Part shown: piece after piece, positions 1 to 12,372 of the stretch
How positions within the stretch are numbered: position 1 is the stretch's first letter
Layout of the letters: each line of letters starts with the position of its first letter
DNA from: Anaspis maculata
Lineage: Eukaryota; Arthropoda; Insecta; Coleoptera; Scraptiidae
DNA length: 64,000 nt
NCBI GenBank assembly: GCA_949128115.1
Contig: OX421963.1
Location: forward strand, 620,001 to 684,000
Direction of reading: 5' to 3'
The notes under the pieces: generated by a model
Database searches by the model: none
Told to the model about the DNA's origin: nothing
The model's input: the letters and a program-made list of their open reading frames with translations, nothing else
Translations under genes and position numbers: made by a program

Positions 1-1260
1 CAATTACTCATAATTGTTAAGGAGTTATAAACAAGGAAAACGCAATAATGAAGCGGAGCTCTGCAAAACGCCGCAGGCTCACGCGAAGAGTCCAGTACCA
101 CTCCTTCGGCCGGAGCGCTCACGACAAACCCGACTCTAACCGAACATGGTGAGTCACAAAAAAACTACACTCGCGCTACACCATACATTTTTTTGAATTC
201 TCGTTTTAATGCAGTAGTGCAAGCGGTACACCAGAATTATTTAAAAAAAGTGGCATTTGATGATACAAGCAAGCCACTTTGCAAATTTGTTGTTTGAACC
301 CATTGGAAAAATTTGACCCGCAGTTCCTGAAAATTCATCCCTAAGGGCCCGAGATTTGGGAAGGGGGAGGAAATACTATAAAAAAATACCAAACTTTCTC
401 ATCCAAACCTGCTGAGGCGTGTTTGCTATCAAAACTATATAAATCAGACCTCCTCGATACAATGGCAATGTCAAAACTCTTGTGCGATCACCGGAAGTCG
501 AGTTAAGTTGTCATCTTTGAAAATTAGAGCCGAAGGTCAAAATTACAAAGTAGGCTTCAATTACCTTCATGATGGGTATCGATTCTTAGGTTTTTAGGGT
601 CGCTGAACACGTATAAAATGAAACAAAAACGATTGGGTGCACCTTGCGCTCATATGGTCTATCTATGGGCCCAGAAGTCAGGCAAGCGAGAAAAATCTTA
701 CAAATTTTCGAAAATAGAAGTGAAATAATAATGTGAAATAGCTTCAATCTGTACTGGGTGATGATGCTGTACCAGCTGTTACATATGAAGTTCATGATGT
801 TCACCTGTGAGCTGTCAAAAATCCAAAATGGTGCCCATTTAAAACATACAGGGGAATAATTTATCGTGATTTTCTTTAGGGAGCTTCTACGTGTCACTAG
901 CTAAGCACATATTGTTCATCCAATGAACAACGACTAAGAAAGTCTCTCGCACTATTGGTGGTATCTTGCATCGTTTAGAAGATATCCACCGCGAAACTGT
1001 TTCGGAACTGTTTTTGGACAATAGATTGAATACTTGTATAGGAGGAGAAACTTTGCATGTATAATTGATATAACCGACCTAAAAATATTTGTTTTGTTTT
1101 ATGTAGTCATGTTTCATGGTTTAGATTGCGTGATCTGTTATTCCTGGCATATGGAGGGTCATAAATCCAAGATGTACGCCGCTGTAGTGTAATTCAAAAA
1201 ATTTCATGCTAACTTTGTCCAAAAGCGCAGGGGGGGGAAACTTGAAATGGCAGGTCTACA
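1..1260. other. Unique-looking AT-rich DNA, no gene recognised
   Basis: No reading frame here has recognisable protein similarity. The longest open frame (minus strand, about 100 codons around 586-897) has no motif I can name and overlaps phrases such as 'ccaaaatggtgcc' that resemble dispersed insect repeats. No tRNA, rRNA or clear inverted repeat was seen. Confidence 0.5.
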
Positions 1261-1263
1261 AAC

Positions 1264-1950
1264 GATAGGTATATTACATCTGATCCAAAGCGCAAAATAT
1301 CCAAAAAAAAAAAGATCCAAAACGCAAAATATCTAAATTAAGTAAAAAAGATCCAAAGTACAAAAATCGACATTGATACATGAGAGCTGAAATTCGAGAG
1401 ATCTATAGCACAATCCGTACAATGTAGAAAATGTCAAAAATATAAATGGTTTTGAGTTTCCTCCCCTTTCTTCAAATCCACCAGATGAGAAAGTTGCTTT
1501 TTTTGACTCACCAGTTGAGAAGTTTAATTTTTGACTCAAGTTGCCTCCTTTCCAAACCTACCAGAAAGAGTTGGTTCTTGACTCAAATTCCTCCTTCTTT
1601 CCAGACCGGCCGGATGGAAATTGCCCAATGATTCAGGTTTCCTCTATCTTTTCAGGCCCTCTAGATATGTCTAGATTCTTAGAGTCGTCGACTAAGTTTT
1701 GCTCAGTAAGTTTAAACAAAAAGACTAAACTCGAGTCAAAAAGCAGCTTCTTATCTGGTGGACTTAACACAAGCGGAGGAAACTCAAGTCAAAAAGCAAT
1801 TCCTGAAACTTGTGACTCTTTCTATTTTTGGTAATTTGATTTGATCATAATACATAACTTGATCTTTCGTATATTAGTCATTTTAGATTTGCATCTTAGG
1901 TACCGTAACCTTTTGTATTTCAGATATTTTGCGTTTTGGATCAAACGCAT
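1264..1950. repeat. Inverted (foldback) repeat with internal degenerate tandem units
   Basis: The left side (1264-1350) repeats GATCCAAARCGCAAAATATC. The right side near 1920-1945 carries the reverse complement (agatattttgcgttttggatc type). Between them, units of roughly 50 nt built on TTGACTCAAGTTTCCTCC and a CCACCAGA-like phrase run forward at 1445-1660. The reverse complement (GGAGGAAACTCAAGTCAAAAAGC) appears at 1720-1800. The block is therefore an imperfect palindrome centred near 1.6-1.7 kb. It has no coding content. Element class is unknown. Confidence 0.5.
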
Positions 1951-2574
1951 TAGATATTTTCTAAGACTTTTTGTAACTAGATCTTTTTCCGCCACTCGAT
2001 TTCTTCCTGTTTTCTGCAACAGTGCAACATTATTGAATAAAACGGTAGCAGAGCGACAGATTTTTTCATTAGTTTTTATCATGTAGGTGTCATTTTTCAA
2101 TTCAAATTTCAGGTACATTTACTTTAGCAAGTTGGACCTTACGGTGGAAGAATAGAACTACCCCCTTAGATGAAATTTTAATTTTTATTATTTTTTGGGG
2201 GAAGCAGTTATATAGAGTTATAAGCTATAAGGTACCAGCCGGGAAAAGTTCGTTCTAGTCATCAAAAGGGATTCAGTATGTAAGCCCGACAGCCGTAATC
2301 CCGACACCCCATAGCGCCGACAGGATCGAAGTCCCGACAAGATCCCGAGATGTAGGGGGATGTTAAAATTAACATTGTAGCTTTGTTGAAATGATATGAA
2401 AAATCATTAGGGGGTTATAGTGACTATGGCAAGACAGCGAGTGGATAAGAGGGGGTAATGTGTTAAAATTGTTAGGATGAGATGGGAAGTTGGAGAGGGG
2501 GGGTGGTGAAGTCTTGGTGAGGGAGTGGTGACCGTGTCATAGGAGGGAGTCCAGTGATGGTAGTTTACGTGTAA

Positions 2575-3122
2575 TCTATATTGTCTTCTTGACATACGTA
2601 GACAACGAGTAGACAACGTAAACTATGTAAACTATGTCGACTATGGTAGACAACGTAGACTATCTAGTTACTTTTCCTTTACCTCCATTTTTATGTCAAC
2701 CGCAACGTCAGAATTCTGATTGTTGTACTTATAACCTCTGGATGTTCAGACAATGATGCATGTTGCTGGTTTTTGTATAAGTTTTGGAAAGTTTGAAGTT
2801 ATTACCAGATTATTTCGCTGGTACAATAATCCCAAACCCTCGAAATCTATTTAAATTTTAATTTCTATGTGAAAATGTTTATTTCATGTGTAATGTGCAC
2901 CTACAACAATCTATTTACAATAGCTGGTTAACTAAAAAGTCAATATCTATTAGTTTTTTATGCCCACATGTCACTTTGATGTACGTTATCGACGTTTGAC
3001 AGCTAACTTTAAGGTTATTTTGTGTAGTCTACATAGTACACATTGTCTACTTCAAGAATGGTCATTTAATCTACGTATAGTCTATGCGTAAGCAACGACG
3101 TAATCTACGTCGGGTAGATTAC
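2575..3122. repeat. Degenerate GTAGACAACGTAGAC tandem tracts, inverted pair
   Basis: At 2590-2665 short units of about 12-19 nt (GTAGACAACGTAGACTATG) are repeated. At 3020-3120 the reverse-complement phrases (AGTCTAC, TAATCTACGT) recur. The two tracts flank about 350 bp of AT-rich DNA and may be the ends of one element. A similar CTACGTT tract is seen at 28210-28275. Confidence 0.45.
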
Positions 3123-3220
3123 GTCCCTATCACTGGGAGGGACCCGAAGCCGCACTTTTTACAGTAACGATTCTACAACCATTCTTTTTATCATGCAATT
3201 TTCAGTCGATGTACCGGGTG
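3123..3220. repeat. Dispersed repeat, first copy (second at about 5343-5440)
   Basis: The phrases GAAGCCGCAC, ACAGTAACGATT and TCAGTCGATGTA occur in this order here. They occur in the same order, with small changes, at 5365-5435 (GAAGCCGCACA, ACAGTAACGATT, GAGTCGATGTA). This is a direct dispersed repeat of about 100 bp. Its family is not recognised. Confidence 0.5.
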
Positions 3221-3639
3221 GGCCAAAGAAAATTGCACTAAAACTTTTCCCTTGTACAATTTTTATTTTTTTTCCGATTTCGACGATCTTAGTATCAATG
3301 GATAGCCAAAAGAATGAGCATCAAAATCCAAACTTCAAAATGGTCGCATTTTTAGAATCCAAGATGACGGACGCAGTTAAAAATAGGTCAACTGTAGAGC
3401 TTGTTTTTCTTTTACTGGAGATCGTGAAAATAAGAAAGCCGATGGTACATACCAATAGAATAGGCTATCGGCAACATTTTAAGACCAAATTGAAAAAATC
3501 GGCCGTCGGGTTGCAAAGAAATAGCAAATTGAAAAACGGCCTCCTTGGCGTTTTCAAAGCGCGAGCAGCGAGAACATCATTCCGGTATTTGCACTGTTAG
3601 ATTTTTGTCTTGTTTTTGTTTGTTTGGTGGTGGGCGGGT

Positions 3640-3945
3640 ATCCGTGTAGTCACTGGCAGTATCTCCTTAGCGCCGCCTTAGTACTCTAAGCGCGACGCCA
3701 GGTGATTTACAGACCACCCACTATTTTATGGATGCATCAACAGCGAGGTTATTAGCACCCTTTTTTTCGGTGTCCTTCTCGTTTCACTAATTTTCCCCTT
3801 GACGTGACTGCACGGTGGTACACGCCAAGGTACTGAAGAGCGCATGAGAATATTCACCTGGCCCGAGCCGGATTCGAACCCACGATCCCTGGAATCGCTT
3901 CCAAAGACGAAGTCCGCCGCGCTACCGGCCGGGTTGCTAGATTTT
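3640..3945 (-). mobile_element. tRNA-derived SINE
   Basis: The minus strand carries an RNA polymerase III B box (GGTTCGAATCC) at 3870-3880, an exact match to the tRNA consensus. About 40 nt upstream of it, near 3918-3932, is an A-box-like TAGCGCGG. The tRNA-like head ends in a CCGG-rich acceptor-like stem. The segment toward 3640 would be the tRNA-unrelated body. It interrupts DNA rich in 'caaaatgg' phrases seen on both sides (3320-3380 and 4015-4060). The exact ends are estimated. The lack of a clean cloverleaf argues against a functional tRNA gene. Confidence 0.55.
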
Positions 3946-4479
3946 TGTTTATAGTCCGATGTTATGGTATCGGATGTCACTAGATCGCCAATGGAATGGG
4001 CTTCAAACGCCAATATCCAAAATGGCCGCTATTACAAAATTCAAGATGGTAGATTCAGTTCAAAATAAGTAAAAATTGAATTTCCAAAATTAGTCCGAAA
4101 AATAGACCTGGAACCAGTAAGACCACAAGGCAGGTGGCAAATATCGCTGGCACGTACTTGGTACTTGAATAATTTTTGTATAAGAACATTCAAGATTCAG
4201 ATGTTCAGATAGTTCTGCGTCAGTTTGGCTTGTGTATTGTAGGAAATATGTTCCTGATCTGGGCAGAATAACTCACAAACCAGTGTATCTCTTTAGGATG
4301 GAGCACCTGCCCATCCAGCAGCTATAACTGTTGACTACCTGAGAAGTGGTAGCACAAAATTTCACTGAGTCAAGAAGCTAGCCACCTTGTAGCCCGAAAC
4401 TTATACTCTTACGGCTCGATACCAGGTTGTGGCTGAGACCGCCAATTCTTTCTTGTTAGCTTTTCAAACTTTTGAAGTC

Positions 4480-6110
4480 CTCGAGTCCTTTCAGGTGTGG
4501 AAACAATGCTTGGAAACCAAATACCCAGGACATCGCCGTAGTTATCTTAGGAAACATTGCAAGGTCATTGGAACATTCAGAATCCATGACTGTGTAGATA
4601 GTAACCTCGCTAAACACGCGGATTCTTGCAAGATAGCCAGCCTCGGACCCCCTTTCAAGCGGAGAAGGCTCTCAAGCCTTCAAATCCATGGAAATATTCG
4701 CCTATTATTTTCGCCGAAACCGCCACAAAGGCGATTATCGACAACGACGAACCCTTGAATCACACGGTAGGTACACACCTGGCTTTCTACAAAGCACACA
4801 ACGGAAATAAATCTAGTAAAACGACCAACTTCAAATTTGTAGGTTGAAGAGGTTATGTTTTGCGTTGGTTGTCAACCGCGGGCGAGTCTGTTCGTTTGTC
4901 GCCTCTCCAAATTAAATTTGATGACGCGTGATGTCCCAGGTCCATACTTACCTGTAGCCTGTATAATATGTCAGAATATATCTTGATTAGCTTAATATCT
5001 TCCAGAGACGAAGCCTTGAGCAAAAATACGGTTGTCACTAAAACGCATGCGGCATGCAAATTGCGTGCGGGGCACAAAAGCTCCCTGACGGAGCTGATTT
5101 TTTGCACACGTGTACAGCAATGCCTGCAGAGTCTACCCGCGGAAAAATCAGCCCCCTACCAATAACGTGAGGGTAGTTTACTTGAAATTAGAGGAGTATA
5201 GGCAACCAACAATACATCAACAGGGCTATTTTTGGGGCTGCTGGTTCAACGCTGAAAGGGAATTGAAAATTCATGCGATTTCTACGACCGCTCCTGCCAT
5301 TCACACCCCTTCCCCCTTTTTACCGCACTCACCCCCTCAGCGACTGTGTCATGAAAGATACCTGAAGCCGCACATTTCACAGTAACGATTTCACTATCAT
5401 TTTCGTTCCTCATGAAATTGTGAGTCGATGTAGGTACGGAAAAATGCGATTTAGTTACGTTAACTATTCCATTTTCGCACTTGAGCATCGCCCAGTTACC
5501 TCACTCGTCGCTACTCCATTCTCGCTGTTCTTAAGCTGTATCGTTGGCTGCCTATAACTACCTATTTTTCGCGCCTTTCTTGTGTTTTATCCCTTCCTTC
5601 CTGCGATGAGCAATGTCGAAATGTCGCACGTAGCGGTCGGCTAGTTGTCAGACGTAGACAGTTGTGATTGTTAATAAAACGTCAGTGAGCGATGTTTACT
5701 TATGGACCTAGGGCATCACGCGTCATCAAATTTAATTTGGAGAGGCGACAAACGAACAGACCTCTGCCGCTTGACAGTATGACAGGTGACAACAATATAA
5801 CCTTTATAACCTACAAATCTGAAGACGGTCATTTACTTATTTTATTGTCGTTGTGGGATGTGCTTCGTATAGATTCAGATGTCTACCTAGACCTGCTGTG
5901 TGCATTCAAGGGTTCGTCGTCAAAGGGGGTCCAGGGCAGGCTGTTTTGCAAAAATTCGCGGGTTTGGCGTGATTGCTCTCTACACAGTCATGGTTTCTGA
6001 ATGTTTTGATGAGTCGATGACTTTACAATGTTTTCAAACTTACGGCGACATCGTGCGTTGGTTCTCAAGCGTAGTTCCTACACCTGGTAGGGACCAAAAC
6101 TATTGAAAAG
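4480..6110. repeat. Diverged long inverted repeat (foldback element)
   Basis: The left arm (about 4480-4950) matches the reverse complement of the right arm (about 5700-6100). Examples are TTTGGAGAGGCGACAAACGA at 5739 against its complement at 4900-4920, and CATGACTGTGTAGA at 4587 against its complement near 5980. GACGAACCCTTGAAT at 4745 is matched near 5905. Identity looks like roughly 75-80% by eye, so this is an old copy. The spacer (4950-5700) includes the second copy of the 3123-3220 repeat. No protein similarity was recognised in frames crossing either arm. Confidence 0.6.
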
Positions 6111-6756
6111 CTGGGATCAGTGTCTTTGTAGCGGGTTTCAACTTATCCAACCATACGTGTCAAGTTGCTGAACAATCAAGTTCTTGTTCTTCCTAATGAG
6201 GTAATTACAAACTAAGTATGCACCACTTTACTATGAGATACTTACATGTCTTGCATAATTACATCTCTTTTTGTAGGGCATGCACTCTCAGCGGATAAGG
6301 GACAAGCTCTCGCAGTGATGGATCAGTCCTGATCCAACCAACGAAACAAACATGTTGACAATCATGTCGCTCATCCTGCAGAGGGATTGCAAGCAAAACA
6401 CGGTAGCTGTGACTTCAGCAAGGACCAAGGTCCTGGTGCGTTTGTGATAATGTATATCATTTGAAAACATACCTCTAATTCCCGATTTGTTGTGCAGATG
6501 TGGAAGCATACTGGAAGTCGCATCCTGCTGCTTCAGCTGTTCCAGAGGCATCACGCATCAAGAGACTTCTCATTGGGTTTCTCATTGAGAAACAAAAATG
6601 TGAGAAGAATTGCTGAAGGTGAACTCTTGCCAAACACAAAGAAATTGGCTACACAAGTCGAAGAGATTGTGAAAACCCTCCAACTTCTGGAGGATGCTGC
6701 CCAACAAAGCACTTTGTTTGCAGTCGTTCCACCATTCTGTGGTCCTTTTTCTAACA
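6111..6756. other. Sequence flanking a hairpin; no recognised gene
   Basis: Open frames of about 90-140 codons exist on both strands (minus 6551-6982, plus 6492-6818). None contains a motif I recognise, and the minus-strand frame runs across the outer end of the adjacent hairpin. That makes a single conserved gene unlikely. Confidence 0.4.
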
Positions 6757-8802
6757 TAAACTGCTTGACAATTGAACTGCAACACTTGAAAATTAGGTGC
6801 GTTTTCAAATTGAGATAGCTCGAAAAATTGTTGACGGATTTCAGAAATTCAGGCATGTGAGGAAAGGTCATTCCATTGACTATCGAGTGCTGGTATTGAT
6901 GATGAGTTTGATTGCACAATTTGTCATTCACAGGGTGCCAACGGAGAGCGTGCAGATATGGGCAATCTTTCACCTTGTACAACTTTCGAAAAAAAAATCA
7001 GAAATTTTTTCTATCGCCTGCTTTTGAAAGGTTGAATCCTTATGCCGAAACGGTTTTGAAATTTTGACCCTAACTTTTTTTTTCAAAAAATTGTTCTTCA
7101 TTTTCTGAAATATGCACTTTCTGATTAAGAAAAAGAAATAGAGAAATTGTTTGTTCTCAAACGGCGTCCATATTGAATTTGCTTACAAAGATTTTTATTT
7201 GAGCCTCCACATCCCCTAGAAACTACCCCTTTCGGGACACCGTCTCACAACAAGATATGCAATGCTTAATTTAAAAGGCATAAGGTAATTACTCGTCAAT
7301 AATTGGATTGAAATAAGGATTCTGCGATGACTCCACACGTACAGCTCCCTAAAAACCACCCCTTGATTTCAAGGGACAGGGTTGCTATAATAAGACATGC
7401 AATATGTACATGAAAATTTCAAAAAACGTCTTTCTCAACTGTTCCACTAAAAAAGTGATGCTACACGATGACCCTCTGCGTAGGTCATCCCAACAGTAGC
7501 TACCCTCTCGGAAAAAGAATTACCCTTTAAAAAACCAGTACATACTTCCGCAATATCTCATTTGTTACAATTTTTTCAAAATCTGTCGCACAAGTTTGCC
7601 GCTAGGATGATTTCATTCACATATCTACCCGAAACTACCCCTTCAACTACCCCCCTAATATCGCATAGCCTTTACCTTGATGCGTGTAAGGTCATCGCGA
7701 AATCATTTTGAACTTATTCAATCGCACCTTCTCTGAGCTTCCAAATGAGGTATTGCATACCTTTTACTAAAGGGGCGATTTCTAGGGGTAGTTCCAGGAA
7801 AGGTTGTGTACTATTATCGTAGAAAACACCATCATTTCAATGAAACGGTTAGTAGGGGCAAAAGTTCTTTCAACTCGAAAATAACGCATCAAAGTAGAGG
7901 CTATGCGATATTGGAGGGGTAGTTGAAGGGGTAGTTTCGGGTAGATATGTGAATGAAATCATCGTAGCGGCAAACTACTGCAAGATTTTTCAAAAATCCC
8001 AACAAATGAGGTATTGCAGAAGTACTGTTTTTTCAAAGGGTAGTTCTTTTTTCGAGAGGTAAGCTACTGTTGGGCAGACCTACGTAAAGGGTCATCGTGT
8101 AGCATCACTTTTTTAGTGGAACAGTTGGAAAAGACGTTTTTTGGAATTTTCATCTATTGCATGTCTTATCATACCAACCCTGTCCCTTGAAGTCAAGGGG
8201 TGGTTTTTAGGGAGCTGTACGTGTGGGGTCATCCTAGTATACTTATTTCAATCCAATTACTGATGAGTACTTTTCTTAGGTCTTCAAAATAAAGCATTGC
8301 ATATCTTGTTGTGAGACGGTGTCCCAAGAGGGGTAGTTTCTAGGGGATGTGGAGGCTCAAATGAAAATCTTCGTAAGTAAAGTCAATATGGACGCCGTTT
8401 GAAAACAAACAATGTCTCTATTTCTTTTTCTTAATCAGAAAGTGCACATTTCAGAAAATTGAGCACAATTTTTTGAAAAAAAAAGTAAGGGTCAAAATTC
8501 CAAAGATATTCCGGCATAATGATTCAACCTTTCAAAAGCACGCAATAGAAAAAATCTCGGACTTTTTTTTCGAAAGCTGCACAAGGTGCAAGATTGCCCA
8601 TATCTGCACGCTCTCCGTTGGCATCCTGTGTATGACAAATTATGCAATCAAACTTATCATCAATACCAGCACTCGATAGTCAAAGAAATGATCTTTCCTC
8701 ACATGCCTGAATTTCTGGAATCCGTCAGATATTTTTTGAGCTATCTCAATTTGAAAACGCACCTAATTTTTAGGTGTTGCAGTTCAATTGTCAAGCAGTT
8801 TA
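6757..8802. mobile_element. Long hairpin element, arms about 930 bp
   Basis: The left arm (6759 to about 7688) is the near-exact reverse complement of the right arm (about 7880-8800), separated by about 190 bp. The outer ends are AACTGCTTGACAATTGAAC on the left and its complement on the right. Each end abuts a TA dinucleotide (6757-6758 and 8801-8802), which would fit a TA target duplication. Because the arms are copies, a frame on the right plus strand (8586-8843) encodes almost the same peptide as a minus-strand frame on the left. That shared peptide is a consequence of the palindrome, not evidence of a gene. No transposase is visible. Confidence 0.75.
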
Positions 8803-8996
8803 GATTTGAATTTAACATAGAAAGCAAAAATAAACAGATGTAGATATTATTCATGAGTATTATTTAAATTGTTTTTTTTTTCAAGAAATTCGGTGTGACA
8901 AAATCATACTAAAACAATAAAATAAGTAATAGAATCAATAGTAACAAATTGAAATTTGTGGGTGAGTTCTCATTTTCGACCGGACATAATCGACTC

Positions 8997-9242
8997 ATTG
9001 TTTGATTGAATTCATCAAAATTCATTTTTTTGGTTGCCTCTGTTGAACAGAAGAGTTTGGCTGGAAGAAAAATTCCAAAGCCGACAATTTTTTTTTATGA
9101 CAAAATCGAGAGTGAAACCAAAATTGGACTCGATTTGGTCGTCAAAAAAAATCTTCGGCTATGGAATTTTTCTTTCTATCAAGCCCTTCTATTTCACAGA
9201 GACAAGCTAAAAAATGAATTTGAATGAATTCAATCAAACAAT
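8997..9242. mobile_element. Palindromic MITE, about 246 bp
   Basis: The left end ATTGTTTGATTGAATTCA is mirrored by the right end TGAATTCAATCAAACAAT. The arms continue through AAAATTCATTTTTT and CTCTGT, with mismatches toward the centre. There is no coding capacity. I could not identify a convincing target duplication (flanks GACTC and CAAAG). Confidence 0.7.
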
Positions 9243-10330
9243 CAAAGTTTCATACGAAGCAACGAAACACACAAAACACCCTGTATCTCCGTAACCAATG
9301 GAGAAAACAAAATTTCTTCAGTGGATCCTGACTCGCCTCAAAGTCCTCTATCTCCCATTAGCCTATGTAATGTCACTCATGAATCACCCTGTATATCCGC
9401 AATATATCACCCGTCAAGGAAAAGTTAACCAATTCGGAAGATCGTGAGCGGTTCCTGGAATATTCCGGAACAACTGAATTTTATTCTGAATATTTTATTT
9501 CGCGGTAAATCAGTGAGTTTTCAAGATAAGAGTTCGAAGATATCGAAGTGCAACTTGATAGTTTTACGGGGAATATTGTCATGAATCGAAAACGATCAGG
9601 AGAATCATGCAAGGCCTATTTCCAGAAATAAGACAATCAACTTTTTTTTTCATCGCGACTCGAATATCCGTTTCACTCAACAGTTGAAAAAGTGACTGTC
9701 GAATGTGAAAAAGTTGGCCCATTATAAAAAAAGATAGCTTTGAAGCAAGGTATTTTTGGTGAGAAAACATGGTCACCTAAGGATTTTATGGTAATATATC
9801 CACGCATTTCCAGCGCCTGTGATGGCTAATAGAGATTTGAAAGAGCAAAGAGAGGAGGTATTTGTGTTGTTTATCTTATGACGTAAATTTTTGTCCATTT
9901 TCTCAAAAATTGACAAGCTTATGCCAGCCTAAAGCCCCCGGTCTGATATGTGAGACAAAGCAATTTTTAACAACCTTATCAACGCACATTAGACCTTTAG
10001 GGTTAAAACATGTACCTTATGAGATAACGTTAGTTTTGAGGCACTAGCTCCCTGTCCAGTCGTAGCCGTAGCCGTAAGCATTCGGCACTGTTTAGTAGTA
10101 AATTTTCCTTTAAAAAAAAAATTGACAGCATTCTTCATTACTGGCAACTGAAGTTCAAAATCGTTTCAAGTCCCTCGACACTCAAGCTTTCAGCTTGAGC
10201 TCGAGTTGAGGCCGGGTTCAAAAAAGCCCAACAATCAAATCAAGACTTCATTCACGAGCTCTGCCACACAGCTCTGTAATATTCATAATAGCACCCCGGC
10301 AGAAAAACGGACGAGCGAACAAAAATGAAG
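9243..10330. other. Unique-looking DNA with CACCCTGTAT motifs, no gene recognised
   Basis: Two CACCCTGTAT phrases (near 9278 and 9384) resemble the ACAGGGTG ends of palindromic elements elsewhere in the window and may mark an old terminus. Nothing else was recognised up to about 10.33 kb. Confidence 0.4.
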
Positions 10331-11560
10331 GATTATCCGGAATAAATCTCAATTTCCCCCGACGCGCGATGGCCAGATCCGGCCGGGATTCGCAGGACCT
10401 GCAGCATTCCGCATTCAACAAGCAAATTAATAACGACGCAATAAAAGTCGCTCGCAGCAGTCCAGAGAGGATTGAAATTCAGCACGCAGACCTTGAGGTT
10501 TGGCCAAATCGACGGAACACAAAAAAACAAAAAAACAACCGCCTCCGTCACTTTACGGCCGAGCAATGGGTGCCATGAAAAAAGCTGGCGCACCAAGACA
10601 AGGGGCAAGGTACGCGGGTATACGAAATGATGAGAAAAGAAAATATAACAGTCCGCAAAACAATAGAAATTCCGAAATAGTCCATCAGGGACGGCGCTCC
10701 AGCGGGCACGGCATGTATTCCTGAAGAAACCGTGGTATAGTCTCTCCAATGGGCATTGCAGGTACGGAGAGCCGAGGTGGAAGGCGAAAGAGCTCGCGGA
10801 GCACAGAGAGGGGCCATCAGGGCGCCCCCGGTGGCGCCGGCTGCATTCCCCACGTGCCCCGATAAATCACGGGGCCCCCGCCAGGCGTCTCACGATCGCA
10901 CAAACAATGAAACAATGGGGGAAATAAAACACACAACCGGCGACATCACTTTGTTTATTCCGTATAATTGTTGGCGTGCATGTCCACAGGACCCGCGAGA
11001 GAAAGAGACGGGAAATTATTGGCCTTATGCCTTCTGCCTTCTGCTATTTTTCGCCGCTCTCTTTTACTTCGCTTTTTTTCCCAAAAGCCAGAGAGTTTTC
11101 AAAGATATGCCGCGGGTTGTCGAGTGGGGCCGCGAAAGACGGCTGCAATAAGCCGCAAATTAGGTATTATGTATAGGTGCTCTTTTTTTGGTGCTAGGTC
11201 CTGGGGATGAGGCTTTTGAGTTTGGAAAAGGGAAAAGGGGCGGCCCGGGGCGGTGCGATGGGAACCCGTGTGCTAATTAACCGTCAGCAGCTCGCCAGGT
11301 TGTTTTTTTTTTCGGGTGGCTCCGGGGCCCAAGGGGCAAACGAGGTGATGATTTAGTCGAATTTCAAGCCAGGTAGCCGAATGGAAGCGGAATTGGAAAA
11401 AAGCGTGGGTTGTTTTCTGCCCGAGAGGTGTCCGAGGTCTTTAGTAAAAGAAACAGAACCTTTCATTTGCGGGCTTTGGGTTATAATTCAAGAGATGGGT
11501 CCTATAATTAATGAATTTGGACGACTTTTTCAGAAGCAGAGCCGGACTGGGACATGAGGC
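10330..11560. other. GC-richer unique block, unassigned
   Basis: This stretch is visibly richer in G+C and CpG than its surroundings (for example 10790-10880 and 11220-11340). It lacks the tandem and palindromic structure that fills the rest of the window. Several overlapping open frames of 66-138 codons occur on both strands. None has a recognisable domain, and such frames are expected by chance where stop codons are rare. It could be a host regulatory region, a 5' exon or a conserved noncoding segment. I cannot tell which. Confidence 0.35.
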
Positions 11561-12369
11561 AGAAGGGCAAAGTCTCGCCAGGCTTCAATACCCTGCAACT
11601 TCGAGCTTTGGACACTTTCGCTTCACAACCTTATATTGTTGATCACTTGGCATAAGGTGCAAATTAAAAAAAAACTAGATGAATTGCTTCCAGAAAAACT
11701 GGCGTTTTGAACAGGTAAGAGCGAGCCCGTTAAGCTCCATATTCCACGATACATTCGTCTGAGCTTTCGATTATACCTGAGCATCGACCTGAGCCTACTG
11801 GTATCACAAACTTTTCAGGTTCTGGTCGTGGAGCAAGACGAATCAGAGCAGCAGAAGCTACTGAGACAATGTTTAGGAATGTCACAGGTCACAGTGCATA
11901 ATCTTAAAAGTTTCCACCAAATGTTTTGCCAAAAATTATTTATTAGGTTTTATACAGCTGATGAGTTGACTTCCTTGGTCATTGTAGGCCATGTTTCTAA
12001 AATGGAAATACTTCACAAGACTGTTCAAAGTATTTAACTACTTATTGAACAATTCACGATCACTTGACGAAAGCTCGAATTCGAGAGCCTTCAGAAAAAA
12101 TTGCAAACAAAAATAAAATCAAAATTTCCAAACTTAGCATTAGTCATGTCTAGTGGATGTGAAATAACATGTAGTTTATAAAAATGTTTATGAACGATCG
12201 ATACATAATTTGACAATTATAGACTTGATTATTCTGACATAACCGTCTCTTTATGGCCCTTGGGCCTCTTTATTGCCCGTAGGCCATATTGAAATGATTG
12301 AAATGTCAAAAATTGATAGCAATGTGCTCGTTAGGTCTTCGTCTTACTAATCTTCACCAATCAATTTCA
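11561..12369. other. AT-rich DNA, nothing recognised
   Basis: No conserved frame, tRNA-like fold or repeat structure was found between the GC-richer block and the 1.6-kb hairpin. Confidence 0.4.
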
Positions 12370-12372
12370 GAA

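Noticed and set aside
3193..3600. 135-codon plus-strand open frame
   Set aside because: It contains 'caaaatgg' and 'ccaagatgacgg' phrases typical of dispersed repeats, and its start lies in the repeat shared with 5.34-5.44 kb. No domain was recognised.
8586..8843. Peptide similar to the minus-strand frame at 6551-6982, suggesting a conserved gene
   Set aside because: The similarity is the direct result of the inverted repeat 6757-8802. It says nothing about coding selection.
10333..11151. Overlapping frames of 101-138 codons in the GC-richer block
   Set aside because: Frames lie on both strands and overlap one another, with no domain or splice pattern to favour any one. Chance frames are expected at this composition.
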